A stretch of DNA of 64,000 nt from Luteimonas suaedae. Its GTDB lineage: Bacteria > Pseudomonadota > Gammaproteobacteria > Xanthomonadales > Xanthomonadaceae. The notes beneath the pieces were generated by a model. That model saw only the letters and a program-made list of their open reading frames with translations. It searched no databases and had not been told where the DNA came from. The DNA is taken from NCBI RefSeq assembly GCF_008312895.1, contig NZ_VSSP01000016.1:1-64000 (forward strand). Direction: 5' to 3'. Positions 24,464 to 35,101 of this stretch are shown one piece after another. The translations under genes were made by a program, and so were the position numbers. Within the stretch, counting starts at the first letter, position 1; every line of letters begins with the position of its first letter.

Positions 24464-24550
24464 GGGAATGGGGAATCGAGAATGGGGAATGGTAAGAGCA
24501 AAGGCAGGCGCGCGCTTTTACGATTCCCGATTCCCCATTCCCGATTCCCG
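24464..24550. repeat. Inverted 7-mer array (GGGAATC type)
   Basis: The left arm is a run of GGGAATG/GGGAATC/GAGAATG units, then a core with GTAAGAGCAAAGG and CGCGCGC, then a right arm of GATTCCC/CATTCCC units. The right arm overlaps the last ten codons of tsaD, and the left arm ends seven bases before the folB start. Confidence 0.85.
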
Positions 24551-25600
24551 GCCTGCCGCCGCCAGCGGCGGCAGGCTCGCCATTTCCCACCGCGGCAGCG
24601 CCCGCACCGTCGCGTCGTCGCGCTGGCCGGCGGCCAGGCGCAGGGCGCCGGCGAAGGCGATCATGGCGCCGTTGTCGGTGCACAGCTCGGGGCGCGGGAA
24701 GCAGACGCGGCCGCCGCGGGCGGCCGTCATCGCCTGCAGGCGCGCGCGCAGGCGGCGGTTGGCGCCGACGCCGCCGGCGACCACCAGCACTTCGCCGGCG
24801 GCCGCCTCCAGCGCACGCTCGCACTTGACCGCCAGGGTCTCGACCACCGCGTCCTCGAAGCCGCGCGCGATGTCGGCCCGCGTCCGTTCGCTCTGGTCGC
24901 TGTCGCGCCAGGCCAGCAGCACCTGGGTCTTGAGCCCGCTGAAGCTGAAATCCAGCCCGGGCCGGTTGGTCATTGGCCGCGGGAAGCGGTACGCGCCCGG
25001 CTGGCCCGGCTCCTTGTCGGATTGCGCCGCCAGCGCCGCCAGCTGCGGCCCGCCCGGATACGGCAGGCCCATCAGCTTGGCGGTCTTGTCGAAGGCCTCG
25101 CCGGCGGCGTCGTCCAGGGTCTCGCCGAGCAGGCGATAGCGGCCGATGGCCTCGACCGCGAACAGCTGGGTGTGGCCGCCGGAGACCAGCAGCGCCACGA
25201 ACGGCGGCTCGGGAGGGTCGTCCTCGATCAGCGGCGCCAGCAGGTGCCCTTCCATGTGGTGCACGCCGAGCGCGGGCACGTCCAGTGCCCAGGCCAGCGA
25301 CCGCGCCACCCCGGCGCCGACCAGCAGTGCGCCGACCAGGCCGGGACCGGCGGTGTAGGCGACGCCGTCGATGTCGGCGACCGTCAGCCCGGCCTCGGCC
25401 AGGGTCTGGCGGATCAGCGGCAGCAGCTTGCGCACGTGGTCGCGGCTGGCCAGCTCCGGCACCACCCCACCGTACTCGGCGTGCAGGGCGATCTGGCTGT
25501 AGACCGCCTGCGCGCGCAGCCCGGCCGCGCCCGCCAGCGCCGTGTCGTAGACGGCGACGCCGGTCTCGTCGCAGGAGGTTTCGATGCCGAGGACGCGCAT
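24518..25600 (-). CDS. tsaD: tRNA threonylcarbamoyladenosine synthase catalytic subunit
   Basis: This 360-residue Kae1/TsaD protein transfers threonylcarbamoyl to A37 of ANN-decoding tRNAs with TsaB and TsaE. Motifs: [14 protein letters not shown], the metal-binding [35 protein letters not shown] and the late metal ligand in [15 protein letters not shown] 25600 gives the canonical N-terminus. After the family's usual end the protein continues with [11 protein letters not shown], of which the last ten residues and the stop are encoded by the 7-mer repeat. The gene is divergent from rpsU, as in many gammaproteobacteria. Confidence 0.96.
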   Translation of the reverse strand: MRVLGIETSCDETGVAVYDTALAGAAGLRAQAVYSQIALHAEYGGVVPELASRDHVRKLLPLIRQTLAEAGLTVADIDGVAYTAGPGLVGALLVGAGVARSLAWALDVPALGVHHMEGHLLAPLIEDDPPEPPFVALLVSGGHTQLFAVEAIGRYRLLGETLDDAAGEAFDKTAKLMGLPYPGGPQLAALAAQSDKEPGQPGAYRFPRPMTNRPGLDFSFSGLKTQVLLAWRDSDQSERTRADIARGFEDAVVETLAVKCERALEAAAGEVLVVAGGVGANRRLRARLQAMTAARGGRVCFPRPELCTDNGAMIAFAGALRLAAGQRDDATVRALPRWEMASLPPLAAAGRESGMGNRES

Positions 25601-25655
25601 GGGACGGGAAATGGGGATCCGAGAGCGGGAATTCACCCTGACGCCCCGCCGTGGC

Positions 25656-25685
25656 TTGCGGGCGCGGGGCCAGGGCGGCTATCAT
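25656..25685 (+). promoter_or_regulatory. Probable rpsU promoter
   Basis: TTGCGG (25656-25661) and TATCAT (25680-25685) are spaced by 18 bp, a plausible sigma-70 pair, ~50 bp upstream of the rpsU ATG in the tsaD/rpsU divergent gap. Confidence 0.45.
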
Positions 25686-25734
25686 ACGCGGCTCGCCGTG
25701 GCCTGCCCGGCGGAGATACCGTCCCGGAGATTCC

Positions 25735-25950
25735 ATGCCAAGCGTCAAAGTTCGCGAAAACGAGCCGTTCGAGTTTGCCCTCCGCCGCTTCAAGCGCACC
25801 TGCGAGAAGGCCGGCGTGCTGGCCGAAACGCGCAAGCGCGAGTACTACGAGAAGCCGACCCAGGAGCGCAAGCGCAAGGCCGCGGCCGCCGTCAAGCGCC
25901 AGGCCCGCCGCGCCTCGCGCGACGTCACCAAGCGTCAGCGCCTGTACTGA
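25735..25950 (+). CDS. rpsU: Ribosomal protein bS21
   Basis: This 71-residue basic protein, [20 protein letters not shown] then [20 protein letters not shown] and a Lys/Arg/Ala-rich tail ending KRQRLY, is full-length bS21 of the 30S subunit. ATG 25735 has CGGAGA ten bases upstream. It is divergent from tsaD and is followed by a rho-independent terminator, so most transcripts probably stop before yqeY. Confidence 0.97.
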   Translation: MPSVKVRENEPFEFALRRFKRTCEKAGVLAETRKREYYEKPTQERKRKAAAAVKRQARRASRDVTKRQRLY

Positions 25951-25995
25951 GTCCCGCCCCGCGCCGAACGCGCGGAGCGACCGTACTCCAGCAAG

Positions 25996-26027
25996 AAGCC
26001 GGCCCGCGCGAGCGTCGCCGGCTTTTT
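25996..26027 (+). terminator. Rho-independent terminator of rpsU
   Basis: An AAGCCGGC / GCCGGCTT stem with a ~13-base loop is followed by TTTTTG, 46 bases after the rpsU stop. Confidence 0.85.
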
Positions 26028-26038
26028 GTGTTGGCGGC

Positions 26039-26190
26039 CGGGATTCGTGATTCGTGATTGGTGATTCGCAAGAGCGAAATGCCGCGTGCGTTAACCTGCG
26101 TCCGAATCGATGTCCGCGGCCCGCTTCTGCCTTTTCGAATCACGAATCACCAATCACGGCTCCCGAATCACGAATCCCCAATCACGGCTC
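26039..26190. repeat. Inverted 7-mer array (GTGATTC type)
   Basis: The left arm is GGGATTCGTGATTCGTGATT; then comes a ~65-bp core with GCAAGAGCG; the right arm is CGAATCACGAATCACCAATC, and a further block CGAATCACGAATCCCCAATC ends in CACGGCTCC. The element ends about ten bases before the yqeY start and leaves no Shine-Dalgarno there. Confidence 0.88.
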
Positions 26191-26199
26191 CTCCCACCC

Positions 26200-26646
26200 A
26201 TGACCCTGAAGCAGACCCTCACCGACGACATGAAGGCCGCGATGAAGTCCGGCGACAAGGCTTCGCTCGGCGTGATCCGGCTGATCAACGCCGCGATCAA
26301 GCAGAAGGAGGTCGACGAGCGCGTCGAGCTCGACGACGCCGCGGTGATCGCGGTGATGGACAAGATGGTCAAGCAGCGCCGGGACTCGGTGGCGCAGTAC
26401 GAGGCCGCCGATCGCGAGGACTTGGCCGCGGTGGAGCGCGCCGAGATCGCGGTGATCGAGCGCTACCTGCCGGCGAAGCTGGACGAGGCCGCGATCCTGG
26501 CGGCGATCGATGCCGCCATCGCCGAGACCGGGGCGACCGGCCCGGCCGACATGGGCCGGCTGATGGGCGCGCTGAAGCCGAAACTGGCCGGACAGGCCGA
26601 CATGGGCGAGGTCTCGCGGTTGGCGAAGCAGAAACTCGCCGGCTGA
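26200..26646 (+). CDS. yqeY: GatB/YqeY domain protein
   Basis: This 148-residue protein starts MTLKQTLTDDMKAAMKSGDK and has the YqeY pattern LGVIRLINAAIKQKEVDER, the MVKQRRDSVAQYEAADREDL helix and PADMGRLMGALKPKLAGQADMGEV. The domain resembles the tRNA-binding tail of GatB, but the free-standing protein's function is not established. ATG 26200 lies straight after a 7-mer repeat element and has no visible ribosome-binding site. It sits between rpsU and dnaG, as in related genomes. Confidence 0.93.
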   Translation: MTLKQTLTDDMKAAMKSGDKASLGVIRLINAAIKQKEVDERVELDDAAVIAVMDKMVKQRRDSVAQYEAADREDLAAVERAEIAVIERYLPAKLDEAAILAAIDAAIAETGATGPADMGRLMGALKPKLAGQADMGEVSRLAKQKLAG

Positions 26647-26656
26647 GGGCGTGCCG

Positions 26657-27172
26657 ATGTCCGTGTCCGCGCCTTCCGGCATCGTGCTGCGCGCCGCAAT
26701 GCGTGCGGACGTGCCGCAGATCCTCGCCTTCATCCGCGAGCTGGGCGAGTACGAGCGCCTGGCCCACGAGGTCGTTGCCGACGAGGCGGCCCTGGCTGAG
26801 AGCCTGTTTGGCGCACGCCCCGGCGCCGAGGTGGTGATCGCCGAAGTCGACGGCGCGCCCGCCGGTTTCGCGCTGTTCTTCCATAATTTCTCCACGTTCC
26901 TCGGCCGTCCCGGACTGTATCTCGAGGACCTCTACGTCCGCCCCGGCTTCCGCGGCCACGGCATCGGCCGGCGGCTGATGACGCACCTGGCCAAGCTCGC
27001 GCTCGAGCGCGGCTGCGGCCGCTTCGAGTGGTCGGTGCTGGACTGGAACGCGCCGGCGATCCTCTTCTACCGCGCACTCGGCGCGGTGGGCATGGACGGC
27101 TGGACCGTCCAGCGCGTCGACGGCGACGCGCTGCACCGGCTCGCCGCCGAGGATCGCCCCGACCCCTCGTAG
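26657..27172 (+). CDS. GNAT-family N-acetyltransferase (SSAT-like)
   Basis: This 171-residue GNAT protein has motif A LYLEDLYVRPGFRGHGIGRRLM (acetyl-CoA pyrophosphate loop in RGHGIG) and the closing FEWSVLDWNAPAILFYRALGA block typical of diamine acetyltransferase-like members. ATG 26657 starts 11 bases after the yqeY stop; a GTG two codons earlier is also possible. The stop TAG is formed by the first bases of a GTAGGAGC repeat, so the C-terminus was set by the element. The substrate is unknown. Confidence 0.88.
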   Translation: MSVSAPSGIVLRAAMRADVPQILAFIRELGEYERLAHEVVADEAALAESLFGARPGAEVVIAEVDGAPAGFALFFHNFSTFLGRPGLYLEDLYVRPGFRGHGIGRRLMTHLAKLALERGCGRFEWSVLDWNAPAILFYRALGAVGMDGWTVQRVDGDALHRLAAEDRPDPS

Positions 27173-27312
27173 GAGCGCGCCATGCGCGCGATGCCGCGGG
27201 CATTTCGCTGCCGTGGTGTCCGGGTACCGGCACGCTTTCCGGCTGGCGCAGGCGCCATCGATAGCCGATAACGGAAGCACCCGCGGCATCGCGCGCATGG
27301 CGCGCTCCTACG
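27168..27312. repeat. Palindromic element, GTAGGAGCGCGCCATG family
   Basis: CGTAGGAGCGCGCCATG at the left and CATGGCGCGCTCCTACG at the right enclose ~110 bp. The left TAG serves as the stop codon of the GNAT gene. Confidence 0.88.
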
Positions 27313-27390
27313 GGCCGTCCGCTCACGGGCGACAAACGGCCGTCTGTCCATCATGCTTGCGATCACTCCGTTCCGACTGCCGCACGCCGC

Positions 27391-28278
27391 ATGCCCCGCT
27401 TCCCATCCGAACAGATCAGGCACGGGATCGAGAAAGTCCAGGACAGCCTGCCGGCCGCGGTGGTGCGGCGCTTCGTCGAGATCGACCTGCTCACCCATGC
27501 GGCGTCGCTGTCGTTCTTCACCCTGATCTCGCTGGCGCCGCTGCTGGTGCTGCTGCTGTGGCTGACCTCGCTGCTCTATCCCTCGGCGCAGGAGGCGCTG
27601 CTGGCACAGGTCGGCGAGCTTGCCGGCACCAGCGCCGAGAAGGTGGTCGGCACGGTGATCGACAACGCCAGGCGGCGGCCCGACCTGGGCTCGCTGGCCG
27701 GGATGTGGAGCACGCTGCTGCTGCTGCTCGGTGCGACCGTGGTGTTCGCGCGGCTGCAGAAGACGCTGAACCTGATCTTCCATACCGACGCCAAGCGCCT
27801 GGCGCTGCTGGCCTGGCTGCGCAAGCGGGTGTTCTCCTTCGGCGTGGTGCTGGCGCTGGGCTTCCTGCTGCTGGTCTCGACCCTGCTGTCCACCGTGCTG
27901 GACCTGGTCTTCTCGGGTGTGCCGTCGCTGCTGCCGGTCATCGGCAACGCCAGCGCGTTCGCGCTGTACGCGCTCGCCTTCGCCCTGCTCTACCACTACC
28001 TGCCGGACCGCCGCGTCGGCTGGCGCCGGGCGCTGCTCGGCGGCCTGATCACCGCCGCGCTGTTCGTGCTCGGCCGCTGGGGGATCGGCCTGTACATCCG
28101 CCAGGCGGCCCCCGGCAGCGCCTACGGCTCGATGGGCACCCTGGTGGTGCTGCTGGTGTGGATGTACTACGCGGCGATGGTGTTCTTCGTCGGCGCGCTG
28201 ATCACCTCCGTGATCGATGAGCGTGCGGGCGGCACGGCGGACGGCACGGCCGCACCGCCTGCGCCCCCTGCGGCGTAA
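27391..28278 (+). CDS. YihY/BrkB-family inner-membrane protein
   Basis: This 295-residue membrane protein has about six hydrophobic helices and the family landmarks AASLSFFTLISLAPLLVLLL, FARLQKTLNLIFH, YALAFALLYHYLPDRRVGWR, GLITAALFVLGRWGIGLYI and SAYGSMGTLVVLLVWMYY. Once annotated as ribonuclease BN, the family is now regarded as membrane proteins of uncertain role. The Ala/Pro-rich tail is low complexity. It stands alone between a palindromic repeat and a repeat-rich gap before dnaG. Confidence 0.9.
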   Translation: MPRFPSEQIRHGIEKVQDSLPAAVVRRFVEIDLLTHAASLSFFTLISLAPLLVLLLWLTSLLYPSAQEALLAQVGELAGTSAEKVVGTVIDNARRRPDLGSLAGMWSTLLLLLGATVVFARLQKTLNLIFHTDAKRLALLAWLRKRVFSFGVVLALGFLLLVSTLLSTVLDLVFSGVPSLLPVIGNASAFALYALAFALLYHYLPDRRVGWRRALLGGLITAALFVLGRWGIGLYIRQAAPGSAYGSMGTLVVLLVWMYYAAMVFFVGALITSVIDERAGGTADGTAAPPAPPAA

Positions 28279-28624
28279 TGCCGCGTCCCGGGAGCATGCT
28301 CCCGGCCGGGAAATGCGCTCTTGCCGCGGATTGACGCGGATGAACGCGGAGAAAGCCATTCGAGAATGGACGTCGGTCCGAGATCGATGATCTACGGGCC
28401 GAGGCGTCGGCAAGGAGCGACGCCAGTGAGGCGAGCGCCGCCATTCCGCCTTCGCGAAATCCATGGGTCTGCATGTCCTGGATCCCGGCCTGCGCCGGGT
28501 TGACGGCGTGTCGGGACCTGCCTTCAGATGCTTTATCCGCGTCAATCCGCGGCCAAGACGCTCTTCCTTCAGCACGCGGCCATACGAGCTGCCGGCCGCG
28601 GCCGGAGGGTGCGATCATGGCGCC
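28279..28624. other. Repeat-rich gap upstream of dnaG
   Basis: This 346-bp gap holds an inverted repeat: CCGCGGATTGACGCGGATGA near 28317-28340 and TTATCCGCGTCAATCCGCGG near 28532-28552. Between the arms is a small GATCCCGGCCTGCGCCGGGT segment (28480-28500) resembling the CATCCCAGCGCAAGC family. A related single arm lies at 21082-21120. The dnaG promoter presumably lies at the right end, but no clear boxes were seen. Confidence 0.75.
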
Positions 28625-30355
28625 ATGGCCCGCATCCCCGACGCGTTCATTGACGACCTGCTCGCCCGCACCGACATCGTCGAGGTGATCGGCGCGCGCG
28701 TGCCGCTCAAGCGCCAGGGCAAGGAATACGCCGCCTGCTGCCCGTTCCACGACGAGCGCTCGCCCTCGTTCACGGTCTCGCCGACCAAGCAGTTCTATCA
28801 CTGCTTCGGCTGCGGCGCGCACGGCAGCGCGATCAGCTTCCTGATGAACTACGACCGCATGGAGTTCCTCGACGCGGTCGAGGAACTGGCGCGCGGCACC
28901 GGCATGGAGATACCGCGCGAGACGCAGCAGCGCAACCAGGACGGCGACACCCAGGCGCTGTTCAACGCGCTGGACGCCGCCGCCGGCTTCTTCCGCAAGC
29001 AGCTGGTCGCCAGCGCCAAGGCGCGCGCCTACCTGGACGCACGCGGCGTCGACGAGGCCCTGCGCGAGCAGTTCGGGATCGGCTACGCCCCGGACGGATT
29101 CTCGGCGCTGAAGGATGCGCTCGGCAGCGACGAGCGCCGGCTCAAGCTGCTCGATCGCGCCGGGTTGTTGTCGAAGAACGACCGCGGCCACAGCTACGAC
29201 AAGTTCCGCGACCGGGTGATGTTCCCGATCGCCGATCGCCGCGGCCGCACCATTGCTTTTGGTGGCCGCGTGCTGGACAAGGACGACGGCCCCAAGTACC
29301 TCAACTCGCCCGAGACCGCGCTGTTCCACAAGGGCCGCGAACTGTACGGCCTGTGGCAGGTGCGCCAGTCCAACCAGAAGATCGCGCGGCTGATCGTGGT
29401 GGAAGGCTACATGGACGTGATCGCGCTGTTCCAGCACGGCATCGCCCAGGCGGTGGCCACGCTCGGCACCGCGACCACGCCCGACCACGCCGAGCTGCTG
29501 TTCCGCAATGCGCCGGACGTGTACTTCTGCTTCGACGGCGACGCCGCGGGCCGCCGCGCCGCCACCCGCGCGATGGAGTCGGTGCTGCCGCGCATGCGCG
29601 ACGGCCGCCAGGCGTTCTTCCTGTTCCTGCCGGACGGCGAGGATCCCGATTCGCTGGTGCGCGCCGAGGGCGCCGCCGGCATCGACGCACGCCTGCGCGA
29701 GGCGGTGCCGCTGTCGCGCTTCCTGTTCGACAGCCTCGGCGCCGACGTCAACCTCGGCACGCTCGACGGCAAGGCGCGCCTGGCCGAACGCGCCCAGCCG
29801 ATGCTGTCGCAGATCCCCGACGGCGCCTTCGCCGACCTGATGCGCCAGCGGCTGACCGAACTCACCGGCGTCGGCGCGCGCGGCAGTGCGCCGCAGACGC
29901 ACGTGCCCACCCACCGCGTGCGCCGCGGCGGATCCATGGTGCCCGCGCCCAAGCGCAGCCTGGTGCGGGCCGCCATCAGCCTGCTGCTGCAGCGCCCGGC
30001 GCTGGCGCTCGAACTGCCCGATTCCTACCGCTTCACCGCGTTGCGCCAACCCGGCATCACCCTGCTGACCGAGCTGATCGCACTGGTGCACGCGCGCCCG
30101 GGGATCACCACCGGCTCGCTGCTGGAGCATTTCGAGGGGCGCGAGGAAGCCGAGGCGCTGCAGAAGCTCGCCGCCCAGTCGATGCCGGGCGAGGAGGCCG
30201 GCTGGCGCGACGAATTCGTCGGCGCGATCGCCCAGCTCGACCGCCAGACCCTGCAGCAGCGCGTGGACGAACTGCAGGCCAAGCAACGCGAGATCGGCCT
30301 CGACGCCGCCGACAAGGCCGAGTTGCGCGAACTGCTGCAGAGCGGAGCGCGCTGA
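28625..30355 (+). CDS. dnaG: DNA primase
   Basis: This 576-residue primase makes RNA primers at the replication fork. The N-terminal CHC2 zinc site is C39-H42-C60-C63. The RNA-polymerase core with the TOPRIM fold begins near residue 258 (IVVEGYMDVIALFQ) and includes FCFDGDAAGRRAA (~300). The C-terminal ~130 residues form the DnaB-interacting helicase-binding domain. ATG 28625 gives the canonical MARIPDAFIDDLLARTDIV. The macromolecular-synthesis order rpsU-dnaG is kept, with yqeY, GNAT and yihY inserted, but rpoD does not follow within this window. Confidence 0.97.
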   Translation: MARIPDAFIDDLLARTDIVEVIGARVPLKRQGKEYAACCPFHDERSPSFTVSPTKQFYHCFGCGAHGSAISFLMNYDRMEFLDAVEELARGTGMEIPRETQQRNQDGDTQALFNALDAAAGFFRKQLVASAKARAYLDARGVDEALREQFGIGYAPDGFSALKDALGSDERRLKLLDRAGLLSKNDRGHSYDKFRDRVMFPIADRRGRTIAFGGRVLDKDDGPKYLNSPETALFHKGRELYGLWQVRQSNQKIARLIVVEGYMDVIALFQHGIAQAVATLGTATTPDHAELLFRNAPDVYFCFDGDAAGRRAATRAMESVLPRMRDGRQAFFLFLPDGEDPDSLVRAEGAAGIDARLREAVPLSRFLFDSLGADVNLGTLDGKARLAERAQPMLSQIPDGAFADLMRQRLTELTGVGARGSAPQTHVPTHRVRRGGSMVPAPKRSLVRAAISLLLQRPALALELPDSYRFTALRQPGITLLTELIALVHARPGITTGSLLEHFEGREEAEALQKLAAQSMPGEEAGWRDEFVGAIAQLDRQTLQQRVDELQAKQREIGLDAADKAELRELLQSGAR

Positions 30356-30534
30356 TCCGGCGTCGCGCATGCCGCGCGCGTGACGCGGCGAATGACGTCC
30401 GTCGGCACGCCGGTTTTCTCAACCGGAAGTGAACCAGCTAGGGATCACCCCAGCTGTGCTGTCACGCCGCGTCGTCGGATGATCCGACGGACCGTTCCAG
30501 CCCACCGAATACCCCGCCCTCCTCGGAGTCACAG

Positions 30535-31935
30535 ATGAGCACGATCGACGACGCAGTCAACACCATCCAGGACCGTCTTTCGCAAGGCCTCCTGGACTGG
30601 GACGTCAGCCACGGCGACCTGACCGACATCAGCAGCACGTTGTCAGGGCTCACCCCGAGCGAGCGCAACCAGGTCGTCAGCCAGCTCGAGGCCGACGACC
30701 TGAAGAACTGGGCGCAGGAAGTCCACGGAAACATGGGCAGCCTGAGCGCCGGCGAACGCCAGGACCTGTTCAAGAATCTCGCGGAGGGGCTGGACGGCGA
30801 ACAGCTCACGCGGGTCGTCAACGCCTTCGAATCGGAAGGACTCGGCGACAGCGTGCGCGAACTCGGCACCGCGGTGGCGACGCATGCCGACTCGGCCACC
30901 AAGACCGACTTCGTGTCCCACATGGCCGACCGCACCAACAGCGGCGACGACAACTACAATCCGGAGCCGACGCACAAGAATGACGTCACCGACACCCTGC
31001 GCGCGGATCCCGATGCGCAGGCGGTCGCGGAGGTGCTGGGCAGCCTGGAAGGCGACGACTTCGACACCGCCGTCGGACACCTGGACGGAGCGCAGCTCGA
31101 CGCGGTGCTGCAGGCCGGCATCTACCAGGCCGAAACCAGCACCCGCAACGGCAACATCACCAACTTCGACAGCACCGTCGCCACCCGGATCGTCGAAGCC
31201 GCCGCGACCAGCAACGATCCCAGCGTCAAGGGCGCGGTGTTCACCGCGGCTGCAGAGCGGCTGGAGCTGATCCAGAAGGGCGGCGACAACGGCGCCGTCA
31301 TCGGCGATATCGGCGTCGACAGCCGCCACGAGCCCGCCCGCACCGGCCTGAGCGACGCGATGCTCGGCCTGCTGCAGAGCGACACCAACGGCGTGGTCAC
31401 CGAGATCCGCACCCAGTACGACCTCAGCGGCACCTCGCTGACGACCCTCAACCGCGAGTTGATCGGCGCCGGTCGCGAAGCCGACATCAGGAACGTGATC
31501 CTGCAGCTGCAGCAGGGCAACGACGGCGGCGGCAACGCCTACGAAACGGTCGCCGGCAGCGACGTGGTCGCACGCAACCTGGGCCTGTTCACCGGTTCCG
31601 CGGTCAACGCGATTTCCGACCTGAACACCGAGCGCAAGGACCAGGCGGAAACCTTGAAGGGCATCTTCGGCACCGCCTACGGCGCGGCCGGCGCGGCCAA
31701 TCCGGGCGCCGGCGTGATCGCGTCGGTCGGCAACGGCATCACCACATCCGCGATCAACAGCATCATCGGCAGGTTCGAATCCAGCGACGGCGACACCGCC
31801 ACCGAACTGGCGCAGGCGTTCTACGAACTGTCGATCCCGCGCGATGCCGACGGCTACATCGACGACTCGTCCGACAGCACCATCCAGGACCTGAAGACCG
31901 AGTTCGCGGCCGTCACCTCCACCGACATCGACTGA
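30535..31935 (+). CDS. Acidic helical protein of unknown function, effector-like
   Basis: This 466-residue protein is not recognised. It has no signal peptide and is rich in Asp, Thr, Asn and Gln. Residues ~30-120 contain short helical units such as LTPSERNQVVSQLEADDLKNW and LSAGERQDLFKNLAEGLDGE. Near residues 380-420 a small Gly/Ala hydrophobic patch (TAYGAAGAANPGAGVIASV) could insert in a membrane. The tail is acidic and ends TSTDID. It follows dnaG after a 179-bp gap and precedes a strong hairpin, so it is its own unit. The helical Gln/Asp-rich style and Gly/Ala patch recall the giant LysM protein at 1958-5080. A secreted effector or toxin is an inference only. Confidence 0.6.
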   Translation: MSTIDDAVNTIQDRLSQGLLDWDVSHGDLTDISSTLSGLTPSERNQVVSQLEADDLKNWAQEVHGNMGSLSAGERQDLFKNLAEGLDGEQLTRVVNAFESEGLGDSVRELGTAVATHADSATKTDFVSHMADRTNSGDDNYNPEPTHKNDVTDTLRADPDAQAVAEVLGSLEGDDFDTAVGHLDGAQLDAVLQAGIYQAETSTRNGNITNFDSTVATRIVEAAATSNDPSVKGAVFTAAAERLELIQKGGDNGAVIGDIGVDSRHEPARTGLSDAMLGLLQSDTNGVVTEIRTQYDLSGTSLTTLNRELIGAGREADIRNVILQLQQGNDGGGNAYETVAGSDVVARNLGLFTGSAVNAISDLNTERKDQAETLKGIFGTAYGAAGAANPGAGVIASVGNGITTSAINSIIGRFESSDGDTATELAQAFYELSIPRDADGYIDDSSDSTIQDLKTEFAAVTSTDID

Positions 31936-31945
31936 GCATCGCCCC

Positions 31946-31970
31946 CCGCTCCGCCCCGGCGGCGGAGCGG
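31946..31970 (+). terminator. Hairpin downstream of the 466-residue gene
   Basis: A perfect 10-bp stem CCGCTCCGCC / GGCGGAGCGG with a five-base loop lies 11 bases after the stop. There is no T-tract, so termination strength is uncertain. Confidence 0.5.
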
Positions 31971-32085
31971 TGGCATCCACTGGCAAGCCCGGCCCGCCGC
32001 AGCGCAAGACGGTGGCCGATGCCGTGTGCCGTCGCCGGGTTCGCTATAGTGCCGGCACCCAAGCCCGGCCCGCCTGGAGGACCCG

Positions 32086-34086
<2,001 letters not shown>

Positions 34087-34104
34087 ATGCCCCGCCGCCG
34101 GCGT

Positions 34105-34128
34105 CGCAGGCCGCATCGCCGGCCTGCG
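34105..34128. terminator. Hairpin between convergent S9 peptidase and cyoE
   Basis: CGCAGGCC / GGCCTGCG forms an 8-bp stem with an 8-base loop in the 58-bp gap between convergent genes. It lacks a T-tract on either side but could serve both strands weakly. Confidence 0.4.
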
Positions 34129-34144
34129 TGCGGGCGGCGTGCCG

Positions 34145-35053
34145 TCAACCGATGTGCTGGAACTCCAGCAGCGGCGCGGGCGCCAGCCACGGCAGCAGCC
34201 AGTGGTCCACCAGCAGGAACGCGAACAGCGCCATCAGGTAGACCACTGAATAGTTGAACACGCGCATGGCGAAGAATTCGTCCGGTGGATCGAGCAGCCG
34301 CCATGCGTACCAGAGGAACATGCCGCCCAGCACCAGCGCGCCGCCGAGATAGAACACGCCGCTCATGCCGGTGACCCACGGCAGCAACGTGACCAGCAGC
34401 AGCAGCACGGTGTAGAACAGGATCTGCCAGCGGGTGTAGGTGACCCCGTGGGTGACCGGCAGCATCGGGATCAGCGCGCGCGCGTAATCCTCGCGGCGGA
34501 AGATCGCCAGCGCCCAGAAATGTGGCGGCGTCCACACGAAGATGATCAGCACCAGCAGCAGCGCATGCGGATCGAGGGTGCCGGTGATCGCGGCCCAGCC
34601 GAGCGCCGGCGGCGCCGCACCGGCGATACCGCCGATGACGATGTTCTGCGGCGTGGCGCGCTTGAGAAAGCCGGTGTAGACCACGGCGTAGCCGATCAGC
34701 GAGGCGAAGGTGAGCCCGGCGGTGAGCGGGTTGACCAACACGATCAGGATCGCCATCGCCGCCGCGCCCAGCAGCACCGCGAACACCAGCACCTGCACCG
34801 GTCTGAGCGTGCCGGTGGCCAGCGGCCGGTGCGCGGTGCGCGCCATCAGCTTGTCGATGCGCTGGTCGATGAGATGGTTGATCGCGGCGGCCGAGGCCGC
34901 GGCCAGCCAGATCCCGAGCAGGCCGAACAGCGCCAGCCGCAGCGGCGGCAAGCCCGGCACCGCCAGGAACATGCCGACCAGCGCGGTGAACACGATCAAG
35001 GCCACGACGCGCGGCTTGGTCAGGCTCCAGTATTCGTGGGCGATGCTCGGCAT
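34145..35053 (-). CDS. cyoE: Protoheme IX farnesyltransferase (heme O synthase)
   Basis: This 302-residue UbiA-superfamily enzyme adds a farnesyl group to heme b to make heme O. The first Asp-rich motif [20 protein letters not shown] (~60-80) and the second [10 protein letters not shown] region with DYARA are visible, with about nine membrane helices. ATG 35053 has GGGGAGG upstream; an ATG at 35089 would add an unrelated-looking stretch. It follows ctaA by 48 bp, so heme O is passed on to heme A synthase for the aa3 oxidase encoded nearby. Confidence 0.96.
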   Translation of the reverse strand: MPSIAHEYWSLTKPRVVALIVFTALVGMFLAVPGLPPLRLALFGLLGIWLAAASAAAINHLIDQRIDKLMARTAHRPLATGTLRPVQVLVFAVLLGAAAMAILIVLVNPLTAGLTFASLIGYAVVYTGFLKRATPQNIVIGGIAGAAPPALGWAAITGTLDPHALLLVLIIFVWTPPHFWALAIFRREDYARALIPMLPVTHGVTYTRWQILFYTVLLLLVTLLPWVTGMSGVFYLGGALVLGGMFLWYAWRLLDPPDEFFAMRVFNYSVVYLMALFAFLLVDHWLLPWLAPAPLLEFQHIG

Positions 35054-35101
35054 GCTAGCGTCGCCTCCCCGCCCGGCGCGCCCGTCCACGACGTGGCGCG
35101 C

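Noticed and set aside
30404-30430. A tRNA or small RNA suggested by the CCGGTT-ttctc-AACCGG hairpin after dnaG
   Set aside because: It is only a 6-bp hairpin without acceptor stem, anticodon arm or T-tract; it does not fold as a tRNA.
35054-35089. An earlier cyoE start at 35089
   Set aside because: The added residues ([12 protein letters not shown]) are unlike the family; ATG 35053 has a good ribosome-binding site and gives the normal length.
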